Source of the DNA: SIG440 sp045591095
GTDB lineage: Bacteria > Bacillota > Clostridia > Monoglobales > Monoglobaceae
Length of the DNA stretch: 62,789 nt
Direction: 5' to 3'
Assembly: GCA_045591095.1 (NCBI GenBank)
Contig: JAZNSF010000041.1
Span: 1 to 62,789, forward strand
Shown here: piece after piece, positions 15,666 through 24,811 of the stretch
Layout of the letters: each line of letters starts with the position of its first letter
How positions within the stretch are numbered: the stretch's first letter is position 1
The notes under the pieces: model-generated
What the model saw: only the letters and a program-made list of their open reading frames with translations
The model's database searches: none
Told to the model about the DNA's origin: nothing
Program-made: the position numbers and the translations under genes

Positions 15666-17702
15666 ATGAGCAATGAAATAAATGTTGCCTTTATCGGCAA
15701 TCCCAACTGCGGAAAAACTACCCTTTTTAATGCATACACAGGCGCCAATCTTAAGGTGGCCAACTGGCCGGGAGTGACAGTTGAAAAAAAGGAAGGCGAA
15801 GTGTCATATCACAACCGAAAGTATAAGCTTGTTGACCTTCCGGGAACTTATTCCCTTACTTCGTATACAATGGAAGAACGTTTAGCAAGACGATATATCC
15901 TTGATGATGAGGTGGATGTTATTATAGACGTTTTGGATGCTTCGTCATTAGAGCGTAACCTCTATCTTACCTTACAACTTATCGAGCTTGGGAAGCCGGT
16001 TGTGCTTGCTCTAAATATGATGGATATTGTTGAAGAACGCGGCATGGAAATTGACCTACATAGACTCCCCGAGATGCTTGGTATACCTGTTGTGCCGGTG
16101 TGCGCAAGACGCCGTACGGGGCTTAATATACTGATGCATGCAGTCTCGCATCACAAGGACAAAAACTATGACCGAGTTGAACATCACCATGAGGCTGGCA
16201 GTCACGAGCATTCGCATCATGACGAGTATGCAATGGTGTATAGCGACGAAATTGAGGATAAGATTGACAAAATATCAGAGCTGCTTTCTGCTAAATACCC
16301 AGGGTTAAGTGGTCTCAGGTGGCACGCGATAAAAATACTGGAAGCAGACACAGAGGTATGCAGCAAATATCCATTAAATCTTAAGGGAATTGCTGATAGG
16401 AGCTATGAAGAGGATATTATCGCCCAGAGGTATGACTTTATTGAAGAAGTGGTAAGCGAGGTTTTGGTAAACCGCGAGGAAAAGGCCCAAGAGACCGACA
16501 GAATTGACAAAATCCTGACTCATCGCATTTGGGGGCTTCCAATATTTTTAGGGATTATGGCACTGGTGTTTGTTCTTACCTTTACGGTTGGTGACTGGCT
16601 GAAGGGCTATTTTGAAATGTTCTTGGATTGGTTTTCGGGTGTAGCCATAGAGTATCTTGGGAAAATAAACGCAGGCGAAATTCTTACCTCTATGCTGGTA
16701 GACGGAGTTATTGCAGGTGTGGGCGGAGTGCTTACATTCCTGCCGAATATCTTTATACTGTTTCTCACTTTGGCATTTTTGGAAGACAGCGGCTATATGT
16801 CAAGAGTGGCATACGTTATGGACGGGATAATGTCAAAAATAGGCCTTTCGGGCAGGGCATTCATACCAATGCTACTGGGATTTGGATGTACTGTGCCTGC
16901 GGTTATGGCCTCCCGTGCGCTTGAAAATCGTGAGGACCGATTAAGGACCATAATGGTCACTCCATTTATGTCGTGCAGCGCAAGACTTCCGGTGTATGTT
17001 TTGCTGTCGCAGATGTTTTTTGCCGAGTATGCACTTTTTGCGGCATATTCTATGTATATTATAGGTGTTTTGGTTGCAATTGTTGTGGCAAAGCTTCTAT
17101 CGAAGTTTTCAAAAACCAAAGAGACAAACACCTTGCTTATCGAACTTCCGGAATATAAAACGCCAAATCCAAGAAATATCAGGATTTATGTATGGGAAAA
17201 AATACGGGATTATTTGTCAAAAGCCGGTACAACCATTTTTGTTGCATCAATTGTGCTTTGGGCACTTCTTAACTTTGGCGCGAGCGGCAAGGTGGATGAT
17301 ATGTCCGAGAGCTTTGCTGCGTATATCGGCAAAGTTTTAGTGCCTGTAATGAAGCCTTTGGGTCTTGGCTACTGGCAGATTGTGGTAGCGCTTATTTCGG
17401 GAATTGCCGCTAAAGAAGTTGTAGTATCAAGTATGAGCGTGCTTTATGGGATAGGCAATATCGCTTCGGTCAGTGGCATGGCAGGTCTTGCTGCTATCCT
17501 CTCGGCAAGCGGATTTGGCGCTATAAATGCATATTCGATGATGATTTTCTGCCTCCTTTATGTGCCGTGCGTTGCAACTATAGCTACAATCAGGCGCGAA
17601 ACAAGCTCGCTAAAGTGGACACTTCTTGCAATTTTAATTCAGCTTGGCACAGCATGGCTGGTTTCCTTTGGAGTTTATACGACTTTATCAAATTTTAGCT
17701 AA
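15666..17702 (+). CDS. feoB: Ferrous iron transporter FeoB
   Basis: FeoB is the membrane Fe2+ transporter with an N-terminal G domain. The 678 residues show GNPNCGKTT (11-19), DLPG (57-60) and NMMD (117-120) for GTP binding. Two Gate regions in the membrane part follow, with LGFGCTVPAVMASR and the YVPCVATIATIRRE segment near the end. Between the G domain and the membrane region there is a histidine-rich stretch (residues 162-185, nine histidines in 24 residues) that could bind metal. The ATG follows AGGGGTGAG. A small Cys-rich membrane peptide gene follows 12 bp downstream. Confidence 0.96.
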   Translation: MSNEINVAFIGNPNCGKTTLFNAYTGANLKVANWPGVTVEKKEGEVSYHNRKYKLVDLPGTYSLTSYTMEERLARRYILDDEVDVIIDVLDASSLERNLYLTLQLIELGKPVVLALNMMDIVEERGMEIDLHRLPEMLGIPVVPVCARRRTGLNILMHAVSHHKDKNYDRVEHHHEAGSHEHSHHDEYAMVYSDEIEDKIDKISELLSAKYPGLSGLRWHAIKILEADTEVCSKYPLNLKGIADRSYEEDIIAQRYDFIEEVVSEVLVNREEKAQETDRIDKILTHRIWGLPIFLGIMALVFVLTFTVGDWLKGYFEMFLDWFSGVAIEYLGKINAGEILTSMLVDGVIAGVGGVLTFLPNIFILFLTLAFLEDSGYMSRVAYVMDGIMSKIGLSGRAFIPMLLGFGCTVPAVMASRALENREDRLRTIMVTPFMSCSARLPVYVLLSQMFFAEYALFAAYSMYIIGVLVAIVVAKLLSKFSKTKETNTLLIELPEYKTPNPRNIRIYVWEKIRDYLSKAGTTIFVASIVLWALLNFGASGKVDDMSESFAAYIGKVLVPVMKPLGLGYWQIVVALISGIAAKEVVVSSMSVLYGIGNIASVSGMAGLAAILSASGFGAINAYSMMIFCLLYVPCVATIATIRRETSSLKWTLLAILIQLGTAWLVSFGVYTTLSNFS

Positions 17703-17714
17703 GGTGAGAGAAAT

Positions 17715-17873
17715 ATGAAGATTATACTGTGGATTTTAATTGTTGCCGCCATTTTTGCGGTGTGCGTAAAAAAGGTCAGGGACTTTAAGCAGGGCAAGTA
17801 CTGCGGATGCGGATGCAGTGACTGTTTGAAGAAATGTAAAAAGATAGAAGAAACAGAGGAAAATGAACTTTAG
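17715..17873 (+). CDS. FeoB-associated Cys-rich membrane protein
   Basis: The frame encodes 52 residues: a hydrophobic helix (IILWILIVAAIFAVCVKKV) followed by the cysteine cluster YCGCGCSDCLKKC. This is the shape of the small FeoB-associated Cys-rich membrane proteins often found directly after feoB in Clostridia. The ATG at 17715 follows AAGGTGAGAG, 12 bp after the feoB stop, and the stop at 17871 is 12 bp before dut. A role in iron delivery or in an iron-sulphur centre is inferred from location only. Confidence 0.85.
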   Translation: MKIILWILIVAAIFAVCVKKVRDFKQGKYCGCGCSDCLKKCKKIEETEENEL

Positions 17874-17885
17874 GAGAAATAAGTT

Positions 17886-18377
17886 ATGAAGAGAATAGCA
17901 AAGTTTGAAAAGGTAAGCCTTGCTCAATTTAAAAATGACTGGCAAAGCGCAGATTTTAAAGAAGTTTATGAAGGAATCAAACTCCCTTTGCGCGCGACAA
18001 AGGGCTCGGCCGGTTATGATTTTTATGCGCCAAAGGGATTTTCGCTCTCCCCGGGCGAAAGCATAAAGGTCCCGACAGGGATACGTGTACGCATCGACGA
18101 TGGCTGGGTGCTTAAAATTTACCCAAGGAGCGGACTTGGCTTTAAGTATAGACTTCAGCTTGACAACACGGTTGGGATAATAGATAGTGACTACTACAAC
18201 TCCTCAAACGAAGGCCATATAATGATAAAAATCACCAACAATTCACTTGAGGGTAAGACTGTAGAGGTAGATAGCGGAAGTGCATTTGCCCAGGGGATTT
18301 TTCTGGAATATGGGATTACCGAGGACGACGATGCTGATGGTATCCGCGACGGCGGATTTGGAAGCACAAGCAAATAA
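17886..18377 (+). CDS. dut: dUTP diphosphatase
   Basis: This is a trimeric dUTPase, which hydrolyses dUTP to dUMP and keeps uracil out of DNA. In its 163 residues all five motifs are visible: SAGYDFYA (41-48), PRSGLG (80-85), GIIDSDYYN (97-105), FAQGIF (134-139) and RDGGFGSTSK (154-163). The N-terminus is about 20 residues longer than in the E. coli enzyme. In motif 4 the usual arginine is replaced by phenylalanine. It lies in the same transcript as the Feo genes, with no functional link to them, and a dehydrogenase gene follows 12 bp later. Confidence 0.9.
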   Translation: MKRIAKFEKVSLAQFKNDWQSADFKEVYEGIKLPLRATKGSAGYDFYAPKGFSLSPGESIKVPTGIRVRIDDGWVLKIYPRSGLGFKYRLQLDNTVGIIDSDYYNSSNEGHIMIKITNNSLEGKTVEVDSGSAFAQGIFLEYGITEDDDADGIRDGGFGSTSK

Positions 18378-18389
18378 AGGGAAAAATAT

Positions 18390-19337
18390 ATGAAGATTGT
18401 TATACTTGATGCAGAAACTATAGGTAAGGATATAGACCTTAGTTTATTTGAAGAACTTGGCGAGGTAACGGTGTTTGACAAAACTAATCCGGAGCAAACT
18501 GCCGAACGAATAAAGGGTGCAGATGCTATCATACTTAACAAGATAAAGCTTGATGAAAGCAACCTGAATACCGCTAAAAACCTTAAACTGATATGCCTTA
18601 CCGCTACCGGCTTTGATAATGTAGACATTAAATATGCCCGCAAAAATGGCATTGCCGTGTGTAATGTAAAAGGCTATTCGACGGATTCTGTTGCACAGCT
18701 GACGGTAAGCATGGTGCTTTCGCTTTGTACTCATCTTTTTGAATACGACAGATATTGCAAAAGCGGCGGCTATACAAAAAGCGGCGTTGCAACTCATCTT
18801 ACCCCTGTCTTTTATGAACTTTCGGGAAAAGTATGGGGACTTTACGGCTATGGCGAGATTGGCAAAAAGGTTGCCCAAATAGCAAAAGCCTTTGGGTGTA
18901 AGATTTTGGTGAGTAAAAACACACCGACAGAAGAAGCGGAATGTGTGACACTTACCGAGCTTTTTGAAAGGTCGGATATAATAACCCTTCATACACCGTT
19001 AAATGATGGAACATATCATGCGGTAGGTGAAGAAGTGCTTTCTAAAGTGAAAAAGGGTGCCATCTTAGTCAATGTGGCAAGGGGTGCTATCGTGGATGAC
19101 GAGGCTGTTACAAAGGCAGTAGAGGATGGTAGACTCGGCGGCTTTGCGACAGACGTTTATCCGGTTGAGCCTATGACCAAAGACTCGCCTTTTAATCGCA
19201 TTTTAGAATTTGACAATGTTTTGCTTACACCGCATATGGCGTGGAGCGCATACGAGTCACGAGTAAGGCTTATGGAAGAAATTAAGGAAAACATAAAAGC
19301 TTTTTTAAGAGGCGAAAGAAGAAACAGAGTAGAATAG
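18390..19337 (+). CDS. D-2-hydroxyacid dehydrogenase (NAD-binding)
   Basis: This 315-residue enzyme interconverts a 2-oxo acid and its D-2-hydroxy acid. The Rossmann motif GYGEIGKKVAQ begins at residue 153. The catalytic set is R231 (NVARGAIVDDE), E260 (VYPVEPM) and H282 (LTPHMAWSA). The sequence ATGFDNVDIKYA and the HMAWSA ending fit the glycerate/hydroxypyruvate reductase branch, but the substrate is not certain. It is the last gene of the rightward block and is followed by a bidirectional terminator. Confidence 0.88.
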   Translation: MKIVILDAETIGKDIDLSLFEELGEVTVFDKTNPEQTAERIKGADAIILNKIKLDESNLNTAKNLKLICLTATGFDNVDIKYARKNGIAVCNVKGYSTDSVAQLTVSMVLSLCTHLFEYDRYCKSGGYTKSGVATHLTPVFYELSGKVWGLYGYGEIGKKVAQIAKAFGCKILVSKNTPTEEAECVTLTELFERSDIITLHTPLNDGTYHAVGEEVLSKVKKGAILVNVARGAIVDDEAVTKAVEDGRLGGFATDVYPVEPMTKDSPFNRILEFDNVLLTPHMAWSAYESRVRLMEEIKENIKAFLRGERRNRVE

Positions 19338-19347
19338 ACTAAATAAA

Positions 19348-19380
19348 AAAGGTATGTAAGATTTACTTACATACCTTTAA
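19348..19380. terminator. Bidirectional terminator between convergent blocks
   Basis: AAAGGTATGTAAG and CTTACATACCTTT form a 13-bp perfect stem around ATTTA. A-rich and T-rich flanks suit both directions, the hydroxyacid dehydrogenase on the left and the transketolase operon on the right. Confidence 0.88.
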
Positions 19381-19391
19381 TTTTTTAACAT

Positions 19392-20345
19392 TTATTTTTT
19401 CTTAGCAATTACGGCTTTTGCCTTTTCAACAATTGTCTTTGTGTCAAGACCATAAATTTCAAAAAGTGCAGCCGGGGTGCCGGAACGACCAAATTCATCT
19501 CTTGTTCCGACTCTTTGAAGAGGAACCGGATATTCCTCGGCAAGGACTTCCGCTACAGCCGAGCCAAGACCGCCGATGATGTTGTGCTCTTCGGCGGTAA
19601 CGATTGCGCCAGTTTCTTTTGCAGCCTTTACGATTATGTCACGGTCAATAGGCTTTATGGATGCGATGTTTATTACCCTTGCCGATATTCCCTGCTCTGA
19701 AAGAACTGTTTTTGCTTCAAGTGCATAGGGAACCATAAGGCCGGTTGCGATGATGGTTACATCAGTGCCTTTCGAAAGCTCTACGCCTTTACCGATTTCA
19801 AACTTGTAGTCGCTTCCAAACACTGTAGGAACAGCGAGCCTTCCAAATCTAAGATAAACAGGGCCATCGTGGTCAATTGCTGCCTTAACTGCGAGGCGAG
19901 CCTCGGTCGCATCGGCAGGGTTTAAGATAACCATACCGGGGATTGTGCGCATAATTCCAATATCCTCAAGACACTGGTGTGTTGCGCCGTCTTCGCCTAC
20001 CGAAATTCCGGCGTGTGTTGCGCCGATTTTTACGTTAAGTTTTGGATAGCCGATAGAGTTTCTTATTTGTTCAAATGCTCTTCCTGCTGCAAACATTGCA
20101 AAGGAGCTTGCAAAAACAATCTTTCCGCAGGATGCAAGGCCTGCTGCTGTTGACATCATATTGCCCTCGGCGATGCCTGCATTAAAAAATCTTTCGGGAT
20201 ATGCCTTTTGAAATGTTTCGGTTTTCGTGGATTTAGAAAGGTCTGCGTCAAGGACAATTATTCTTTCGTCACAACCAAACTCGCTAAGAGCCTTGCCGTA
20301 TGCTTCGCGGGTTGCTATCTTTTCACCTATTTTATACATTAGCAC
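19392..20345 (-). CDS. Transketolase, C-terminal (Pyr/C) subunit
   Basis: This 317-residue protein corresponds to the second half of transketolase: the pyrimidine-binding domain (GIAEGNMMSTAAGLA, with the catalytic glutamate) and the C-terminal domain (TAEEHNIIGGLGSAVAE). Together with the N-terminal subunit it moves two-carbon units in the pentose phosphate pathway using thiamine diphosphate. Split transketolases are common in Clostridia and Archaea. It overlaps the upstream N-terminal subunit by 7 bp, so the two are translationally coupled. Confidence 0.92.
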   Translation of the reverse strand: MLMYKIGEKIATREAYGKALSEFGCDERIIVLDADLSKSTKTETFQKAYPERFFNAGIAEGNMMSTAAGLASCGKIVFASSFAMFAAGRAFEQIRNSIGYPKLNVKIGATHAGISVGEDGATHQCLEDIGIMRTIPGMVILNPADATEARLAVKAAIDHDGPVYLRFGRLAVPTVFGSDYKFEIGKGVELSKGTDVTIIATGLMVPYALEAKTVLSEQGISARVINIASIKPIDRDIIVKAAKETGAIVTAEEHNIIGGLGSAVAEVLAEEYPVPLQRVGTRDEFGRSGTPAALFEIYGLDTKTIVEKAKAVIAKKK

Positions 20346-21187
20346 GTACCTCCCAAAAGTTTGATTTGTTCGTCAAGTTCTTTTACTGCTTGTTCGTACT
20401 GCTCGTCATTGGGAGCAACGCCGTGCCAGCCAGCCTGGTTTTCCATAAATGACACACCCTTACCCTTTGTGGTGTTTGCAATAATCATAGTGGGCATTTC
20501 CTTAGTGTCTTTTGCTTTTTCAACGGCTGCTTCAATTTCTTCAAAGCTATGACCGTCAATTGTAATTACGTTCCAGTTAAATGCCTCAAACTTTTTGTCA
20601 AAAGGAGTGGGATTCATAACCTTTGTTATGTCACCATCAATCTGAAGACCATTAAAGTCAAGGAAAGCGGTTAAGTTATCAAGCTTATAATGCGCCGCAA
20701 ACATAAGAGCCTCCCAAACCTGGCCCTCTTCACATTCGCCATCGCCAAGAATTGCATAAACCCTGTAATCCTTTTTGTCAATTTTAGCCGCAAGTGCCAT
20801 TCCTGAGGCAGCACTGATGCCCTGGCCCAAAGAACCGGTAGACATATCAACACCCGGTATCCCTTTCATTTCGGGGTGTCCCTGAAGATAGCTGTCCACT
20901 TTTCGGAAAGTTTTAATATCTTCTTTTTGTATGTAACCACATTCTGCTAGTATTCCATAAAGCCCTGCAGACGCGTGCCCTTTCGAAAGGACAAATCTGT
21001 CACGGTTGGGATTTTTGGGATTTTTGGAATCAACATTCATTCCCTCTTTGTAAAGGTAGGTAAGAATGTCGGCAGACGAAAGAGCGCCGCCGGGATGTCC
21101 GGCTTTTGCGCTGTGGATTGCTTCAAGAGCCATCTTCCGCACTTTTGCTGCTGAAATCTTTAATGAAGTAATGGTTTCTTTTTGCAT
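20339..21187 (-). CDS. Transketolase, N-terminal (PP) subunit
   Basis: This 282-residue protein holds the diphosphate-binding half of transketolase. It has AGHPGGALSSADILTYLY, LSKGHASAGLYG, the MSTGSLGQGISAASGMALAAK stretch and the Mg2+/ThDP motif GDGECEEGQVWEA, followed by DFNGLQIDG. It needs the adjacent C-terminal subunit to form an active enzyme. The ATG follows GGAGG. The yitT gene lies 42 bp upstream on the same strand. Confidence 0.93.
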   Translation of the reverse strand: MQKETITSLKISAAKVRKMALEAIHSAKAGHPGGALSSADILTYLYKEGMNVDSKNPKNPNRDRFVLSKGHASAGLYGILAECGYIQKEDIKTFRKVDSYLQGHPEMKGIPGVDMSTGSLGQGISAASGMALAAKIDKKDYRVYAILGDGECEEGQVWEALMFAAHYKLDNLTAFLDFNGLQIDGDITKVMNPTPFDKKFEAFNWNVITIDGHSFEEIEAAVEKAKDTKEMPTMIIANTTKGKGVSFMENQAGWHGVAPNDEQYEQAVKELDEQIKLLGGTC

Positions 21188-21229
21188 TTGTAAACCTCCG
21201 TGTATATAATGTGATTTTAGTTACTAAAG

Positions 21230-22066
21230 TTAGTAGTTTTTAAATCCGTTGCCCAAAACTTCCCGGGCATCCGAAAGTATAACAAAGGCCTTACTGTCGG
21301 TTTCCTTAATGATAGTTTTAAGCCTTGTAATTTCGTAGTTTTTAACGACGCATACCAGAACAGATTTTTCGGTATTGGTATAAAATGATGATGCGCAGAG
21401 GTGGGTTGCCCCTCTTGAAAGTTCTTTTGAGATTGCCAAAGCAAGATTTTTAGGTGAGTCGGATATTATATAGGCGACTTTGGCTATGTCACCGCCTTCT
21501 ACAATCAAATCAATAATAAAGCTGCTGATATAAAGCGAAATCCCAGAGTATAAAAGGGTCTCCCACTTTTTAAAAATTAGTCCCGCAAGGCCTATTATAA
21601 AGGCGTCAATAATCAAAATAAGCCGGCCTATTGAAAGTGATTTTCGCTTATCCTTTAAAATCTGTACCACAATGTCAGTCCCGCCGGTAGTAAAACCGGC
21701 GCTAAAGACAAGACCTATGCCAAGACCCAAAAGTACACCACCGTAAATTGAAGACAAAAGGATATCATTTGTAACTCTTGGCAAAAAAGCAAATATATCA
21801 GTAAATGTAGAAAAGAAAATCATTCCCGCAAATGACGAAAGGATAAAACCTTTTCCAAAATGTCTAAACCCCCAAGAAAACACAGGGATATTCAGCCCGA
21901 AAATCAGTGTTCCTATGGGTAAACCTGTCAAATGGTTTATTGCAATAGAAAGTCCGCTGATGCCACCCGGTGCAATGCCCGAAGGTGCTAAGAACACATT
22001 CAGCGAGAGCGATGCAATAACAGTACCAAAAACCATTTTAAGAAAAAGTTTAAGCTTTTTTAGCAT
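21230..22066 (-). CDS. YitT family membrane protein
   Basis: The protein (278 residues from ATG 22066) has five or six membrane helices with the family motifs LAPSGIAPGGISGLS and FTTGGTDIVVQIL, and a C-terminal cytoplasmic DUF2179 domain (EITRLKTIIKETDSKAFVILSDA). The function of the family is unknown. I chose ATG 22066 because GAGGTG stands 9 bp before it; a GTG four codons upstream has no room for a ribosome site. A 12-bp palindrome (TTACATATGTAA) lies in the short gap to mrnC. Confidence 0.86.
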   Translation of the reverse strand: MLKKLKLFLKMVFGTVIASLSLNVFLAPSGIAPGGISGLSIAINHLTGLPIGTLIFGLNIPVFSWGFRHFGKGFILSSFAGMIFFSTFTDIFAFLPRVTNDILLSSIYGGVLLGLGIGLVFSAGFTTGGTDIVVQILKDKRKSLSIGRLILIIDAFIIGLAGLIFKKWETLLYSGISLYISSFIIDLIVEGGDIAKVAYIISDSPKNLALAISKELSRGATHLCASSFYTNTEKSVLVCVVKNYEITRLKTIIKETDSKAFVILSDAREVLGNGFKNY

Positions 22067-22115
22067 TTTTACAATCACCTCAAGTTAAGTTACATATGTA
22101 AAAATGCTTATTTGG

Positions 22116-22517
22116 TTAAATAAGATGCATAAGGATTTCCAAAATCCTTTCGCTGTCACCTTTTAAGTACAGATATCCGATAAGTGCCTCAATTCCCGTA
22201 GCTGATTTATAATCAACCATATTGGCGTTTTTGGGTGGGTGCGAGCTAGTATTCCGACCTCGTTTGTAAACAGCCAGCTCTTCTTCCGTAAGCATGTCCT
22301 TTATCTTTTGAAAAAGGTCAGACTGTGCTTTTGCGTTGACCATTTTTATGGCGGTTTTATGAAGACGATTTACAGGGAGATTGAGGTCTTTTAGAATATA
22401 CGTCCTGACAAAAAGCTCATAAACACAGTCGCCGATATACGCTAGGGCAAGCGGTGAGTATTGTGATGGCGGCACCTTGTCTCCTAAGTGAAATTCTTTT
22501 ATAAATGTGTCAAGCAT
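22116..22517 (-). CDS. mrnC: Mini-ribonuclease III (MrnC)
   Basis: This RNase III catalytic domain without the RNA-binding domain matures 23S rRNA in Bacillota. The 133 residues include SPLALAYIGDCVYELFVR, which contains the metal-binding acids, and the conserved KRGRNTSSHPPKNA and YKSATGIEALIGYLYL. Length is normal. It follows cysS by 11 bp; the cysE-cysS-mrnC order is standard in Firmicutes. Confidence 0.93.
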   Translation of the reverse strand: MLDTFIKEFHLGDKVPPSQYSPLALAYIGDCVYELFVRTYILKDLNLPVNRLHKTAIKMVNAKAQSDLFQKIKDMLTEEELAVYKRGRNTSSHPPKNANMVDYKSATGIEALIGYLYLKGDSERILEILMHLI

Positions 22518-22528
22518 AAGTATACCGC

Positions 22529-23932
22529 CTAAGCCTTCGTGATTTGTTGACCATTTGGAGTATCTTTTACTATTATGCCCATATCTTTTAGCTTATCCCG
22601 AAGCTCGTCAGATTTTGCCCAGTCTTTTGCTGCACGTGCAGTAGCACGTTCTTCTAAGATTTTATTTACCTCGTCGTCCACTTGGTCGTCCTTTTTGGAA
22701 AGAAGCCCCAAAACACTGCCAAGTTCACTGATTGTATCAATGGTAAATAGGATAACCTCTTTTGAAAAACCTTCACCTGAGGTGATATTCTTATTAGCCT
22801 CGGAAACAATTTCAAATATAACAGAGATAGCATCTGCGGTGTTTAAATCGTCATCCAAAGCTGTGATATATTTTGCCTTGAGTGCATTCAAGTTTTCGAT
22901 GTAAGCTTTTTCAGCATCGCTAAGCTCGGTACGGTTTTCGGCGTTTTCGGCAGCAAATTTCATATCCGAAAGGCAGTTATAAATTCTATCTAAGCTTGCT
23001 TTTGCCGATTCCATAAGTGCTTTGCTGAAGTTAATTGGACTTCTGTAATGAGCCGAAAGCATAAAGAATCTTATTACTTCGTAGTCAAATTCGGCTGCAA
23101 CCTCACGAACGGTGAAGAAGTTGCCAAGTGACTTAGACATTTTGCAGTTGTCGATGTTGATATAACCGTTATGCATCCAGTAGTTAGAGAAAGTCACGCC
23201 GTGAGCACATTCGCTTTGGGCAATCTCGTTTTCGTGGTGGGGGAAAATAAGGTCCTGACCACCGCTGTGGATATCAATGGTTTTTGCCAGGAATTTGGTT
23301 GCCATTGCGCTACATTCAATGTGCCATCCGGGGCGGCCCATACCCCAGGGACTTTCCCATGCAGGCTCGCCCACCTTTTGTTTTTTCCAAAGCGCAAAGT
23401 CCATTGGGTCGCGCTTTGCTTCGTTTATGTCAATTCTTGCGCCGCTTTCCAAATCCTCAAGCGGCTGATGCGAAAGCTTGCCGTATTCCGAGAATTTCTT
23501 TGCAGCGAAGTATACATCGCCGTCAACATTATATGCATAGCCTTTTTCTTCGAGGGATTTTACAAGCTCGATTATTGCATCAATATTGTCGGTTGCGCGT
23601 GGATGCCAGGTAGCACGCTTTATGCCAAGACCATCTGCATCCTTAAAATATTCGTCAATATAGCAGTCTGCAAGCTCCTTTACGGTGATACCCATTTCGT
23701 TTGCTTTGTTTATCATTTTGTCGTCTATATCGGTAAAGTTCTGAACAAAATAAACGGTATATCCGCTGTATTCAAGATAACGGCGGAGTGTGTCAAAAAT
23801 AATGAATGGTCTTGCGTTGCCTATGTGAAAGTAGTTATAAACAGTAGGGCCGCACGAATACATACGGACAACGCCATTCTCGACAGGGATAAATTCTTCT
23901 TTCTTTCGGCTTAACGTGTTGAAAATTTTCAT
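22529..23932 (-). CDS. cysS: Cysteinyl-tRNA synthetase
   Basis: This 467-residue class I synthetase charges tRNA-Cys. Visible are the zinc-site start YSCGPTVYNYFHIGNARPF with the HIGH motif as HIGN, SGGQDLIFPHHENEIAQSE and the KMSKS loop (CKMSKSLGNFF). The C-terminal helical region ends in DTPNGQQ. It follows cysE by 26 bp, with an AAGGA site ahead of the start. A long open frame on the opposite strand here is only a shadow. Confidence 0.96.
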   Translation of the reverse strand: MKIFNTLSRKKEEFIPVENGVVRMYSCGPTVYNYFHIGNARPFIIFDTLRRYLEYSGYTVYFVQNFTDIDDKMINKANEMGITVKELADCYIDEYFKDADGLGIKRATWHPRATDNIDAIIELVKSLEEKGYAYNVDGDVYFAAKKFSEYGKLSHQPLEDLESGARIDINEAKRDPMDFALWKKQKVGEPAWESPWGMGRPGWHIECSAMATKFLAKTIDIHSGGQDLIFPHHENEIAQSECAHGVTFSNYWMHNGYINIDNCKMSKSLGNFFTVREVAAEFDYEVIRFFMLSAHYRSPINFSKALMESAKASLDRIYNCLSDMKFAAENAENRTELSDAEKAYIENLNALKAKYITALDDDLNTADAISVIFEIVSEANKNITSGEGFSKEVILFTIDTISELGSVLGLLSKKDDQVDDEVNKILEERATARAAKDWAKSDELRDKLKDMGIIVKDTPNGQQITKA

Positions 23933-23958
23933 ATATATTTTCCTTTCTTAAAGGGGTG

Positions 23959-24606
23959 TTAGTCTTTACTTTCGATTTCTTTTTTAAGCTTTTCAAGCTC
24001 AACGCGAAGCTTGCAAAGCTCCATAGAAACAGGGTCGGGGATATGAATCTGGTCAAGGTCGATTTTTGCAGGTGCGACTTTTAAGTTATCCCTCTTTACT
24101 ATATGCGCAGGCACGCCAACACATGTACTGTTGGGGGGAATTTCGTTAAGCACCACAGCATTTGCCGCAATCTTGCTGTTGTCGCCCACCGTAAACGGCC
24201 CCAAAACCTTCGCCCCACTGCCTATGGTAACATTGTTGCCGATGGTTGGATGACGTTTGCCTTTGTCTTTTCCGGTACCGCCCAGGGTAACACCCTGATA
24301 GATGGTACAGTTATCGCCAATGATGGTGGTTTCGCCTATAACCACGCCCATGCCATGGTCAATAAAAAGGCCTTTGCCGATTTGTGCCGCCGGATGAATT
24401 TCGATCCCAGTTTTTTTGCGGGCGCGCTTTGAAACCCAATCTGCCAAGAAGTAGAGTTGGAGCTTATAAAGCTTATGGGCAAAACGATAGCTGAGTATTG
24501 CGTGAAGACCGGGGTACAAAAACAAAACCTGCATTTTGTTTTTTGCTGCAGGGTCACGCTCAAAAACAAGATTTATTTCATCGTTTAGATTTTTAAAAAA
24601 TTTCAT
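23959..24606 (-). CDS. cysE: Serine O-acetyltransferase (CysE/EpsC type)
   Basis: This 215-residue enzyme makes O-acetylserine from serine and acetyl-CoA, the first step of cysteine synthesis. After a short helical start (AILSYRFAHKLYKL) it has the left-handed beta-helix hexapeptide repeats, including the catalytic GLFIDHGMGVVIGETTIIGD and YQGVTLGGTGKDKGKRHPTI. The C-terminal tail has a charged helix. It is the first gene of a leftward operon through cysS and mrnC, so cysteine supply and cysteine charging are co-expressed. Its promoter is at 24636-24664. Confidence 0.93.
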   Translation of the reverse strand: MKFFKNLNDEINLVFERDPAAKNKMQVLFLYPGLHAILSYRFAHKLYKLQLYFLADWVSKRARKKTGIEIHPAAQIGKGLFIDHGMGVVIGETTIIGDNCTIYQGVTLGGTGKDKGKRHPTIGNNVTIGSGAKVLGPFTVGDNSKIAANAVVLNEIPPNSTCVGVPAHIVKRDNLKVAPAKIDLDQIHIPDPVSMELCKLRVELEKLKKEIESKD

Positions 24607-24635
24607 AGATAAACCTCGCTGATTCTTTATACTAC

Positions 24636-24664
24636 ATTATACACCAAAACATGCCAGGAGTAAA
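24636..24664 (-). promoter_or_regulatory. Sigma-A promoter of the cysE operon
   Basis: On the minus strand TTTACT (24659-24664) and TATAAT (24636-24641) are separated by 17 bp, about 30 bp before the cysE start. I see no T-box or S-box leader. Confidence 0.75.
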
Positions 24665-24776
24665 GAACTTTCTTTGAAATTCCCGAAAAATAATCGATAT
24701 TTTCAGACTTTTTGTCAGGTAAAAGCTATTAGTGCTTAATTGAATGGCCGAAACGTTTAAAATGCAGCTCCGGGGA

Positions 24777-24795
24777 TTTGTCGAAAACCGACAAA
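24777..24795. promoter_or_regulatory. Inverted repeat upstream of the GT2 promoter
   Basis: TTTGTCG and CGACAAA flank the loop AAAAC, 16 bp before the -35 box. A 12-bp direct repeat GTAAAAGCTATT also occurs at 24719-24730 and 24802-24813, the second copy running into the -35 box. They may be regulator sites; no regulator is identified. Confidence 0.4.
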
Positions 24796-24811
24796 AACTT
24801 TGTAAAAGCTA

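Noticed and set aside
22090..22101. Palindrome TTACATATGTAA between yitT and mrnC as an operator
   Set aside because: It sits in a 49-bp gap within one operon, has no promoter beside it and is short and AT-rich, so chance is likely.
23171..23914. 247-residue open frame opposite cysS
   Set aside because: It mirrors the codon pattern of cysS, has no ribosome site and encodes no recognisable domain.
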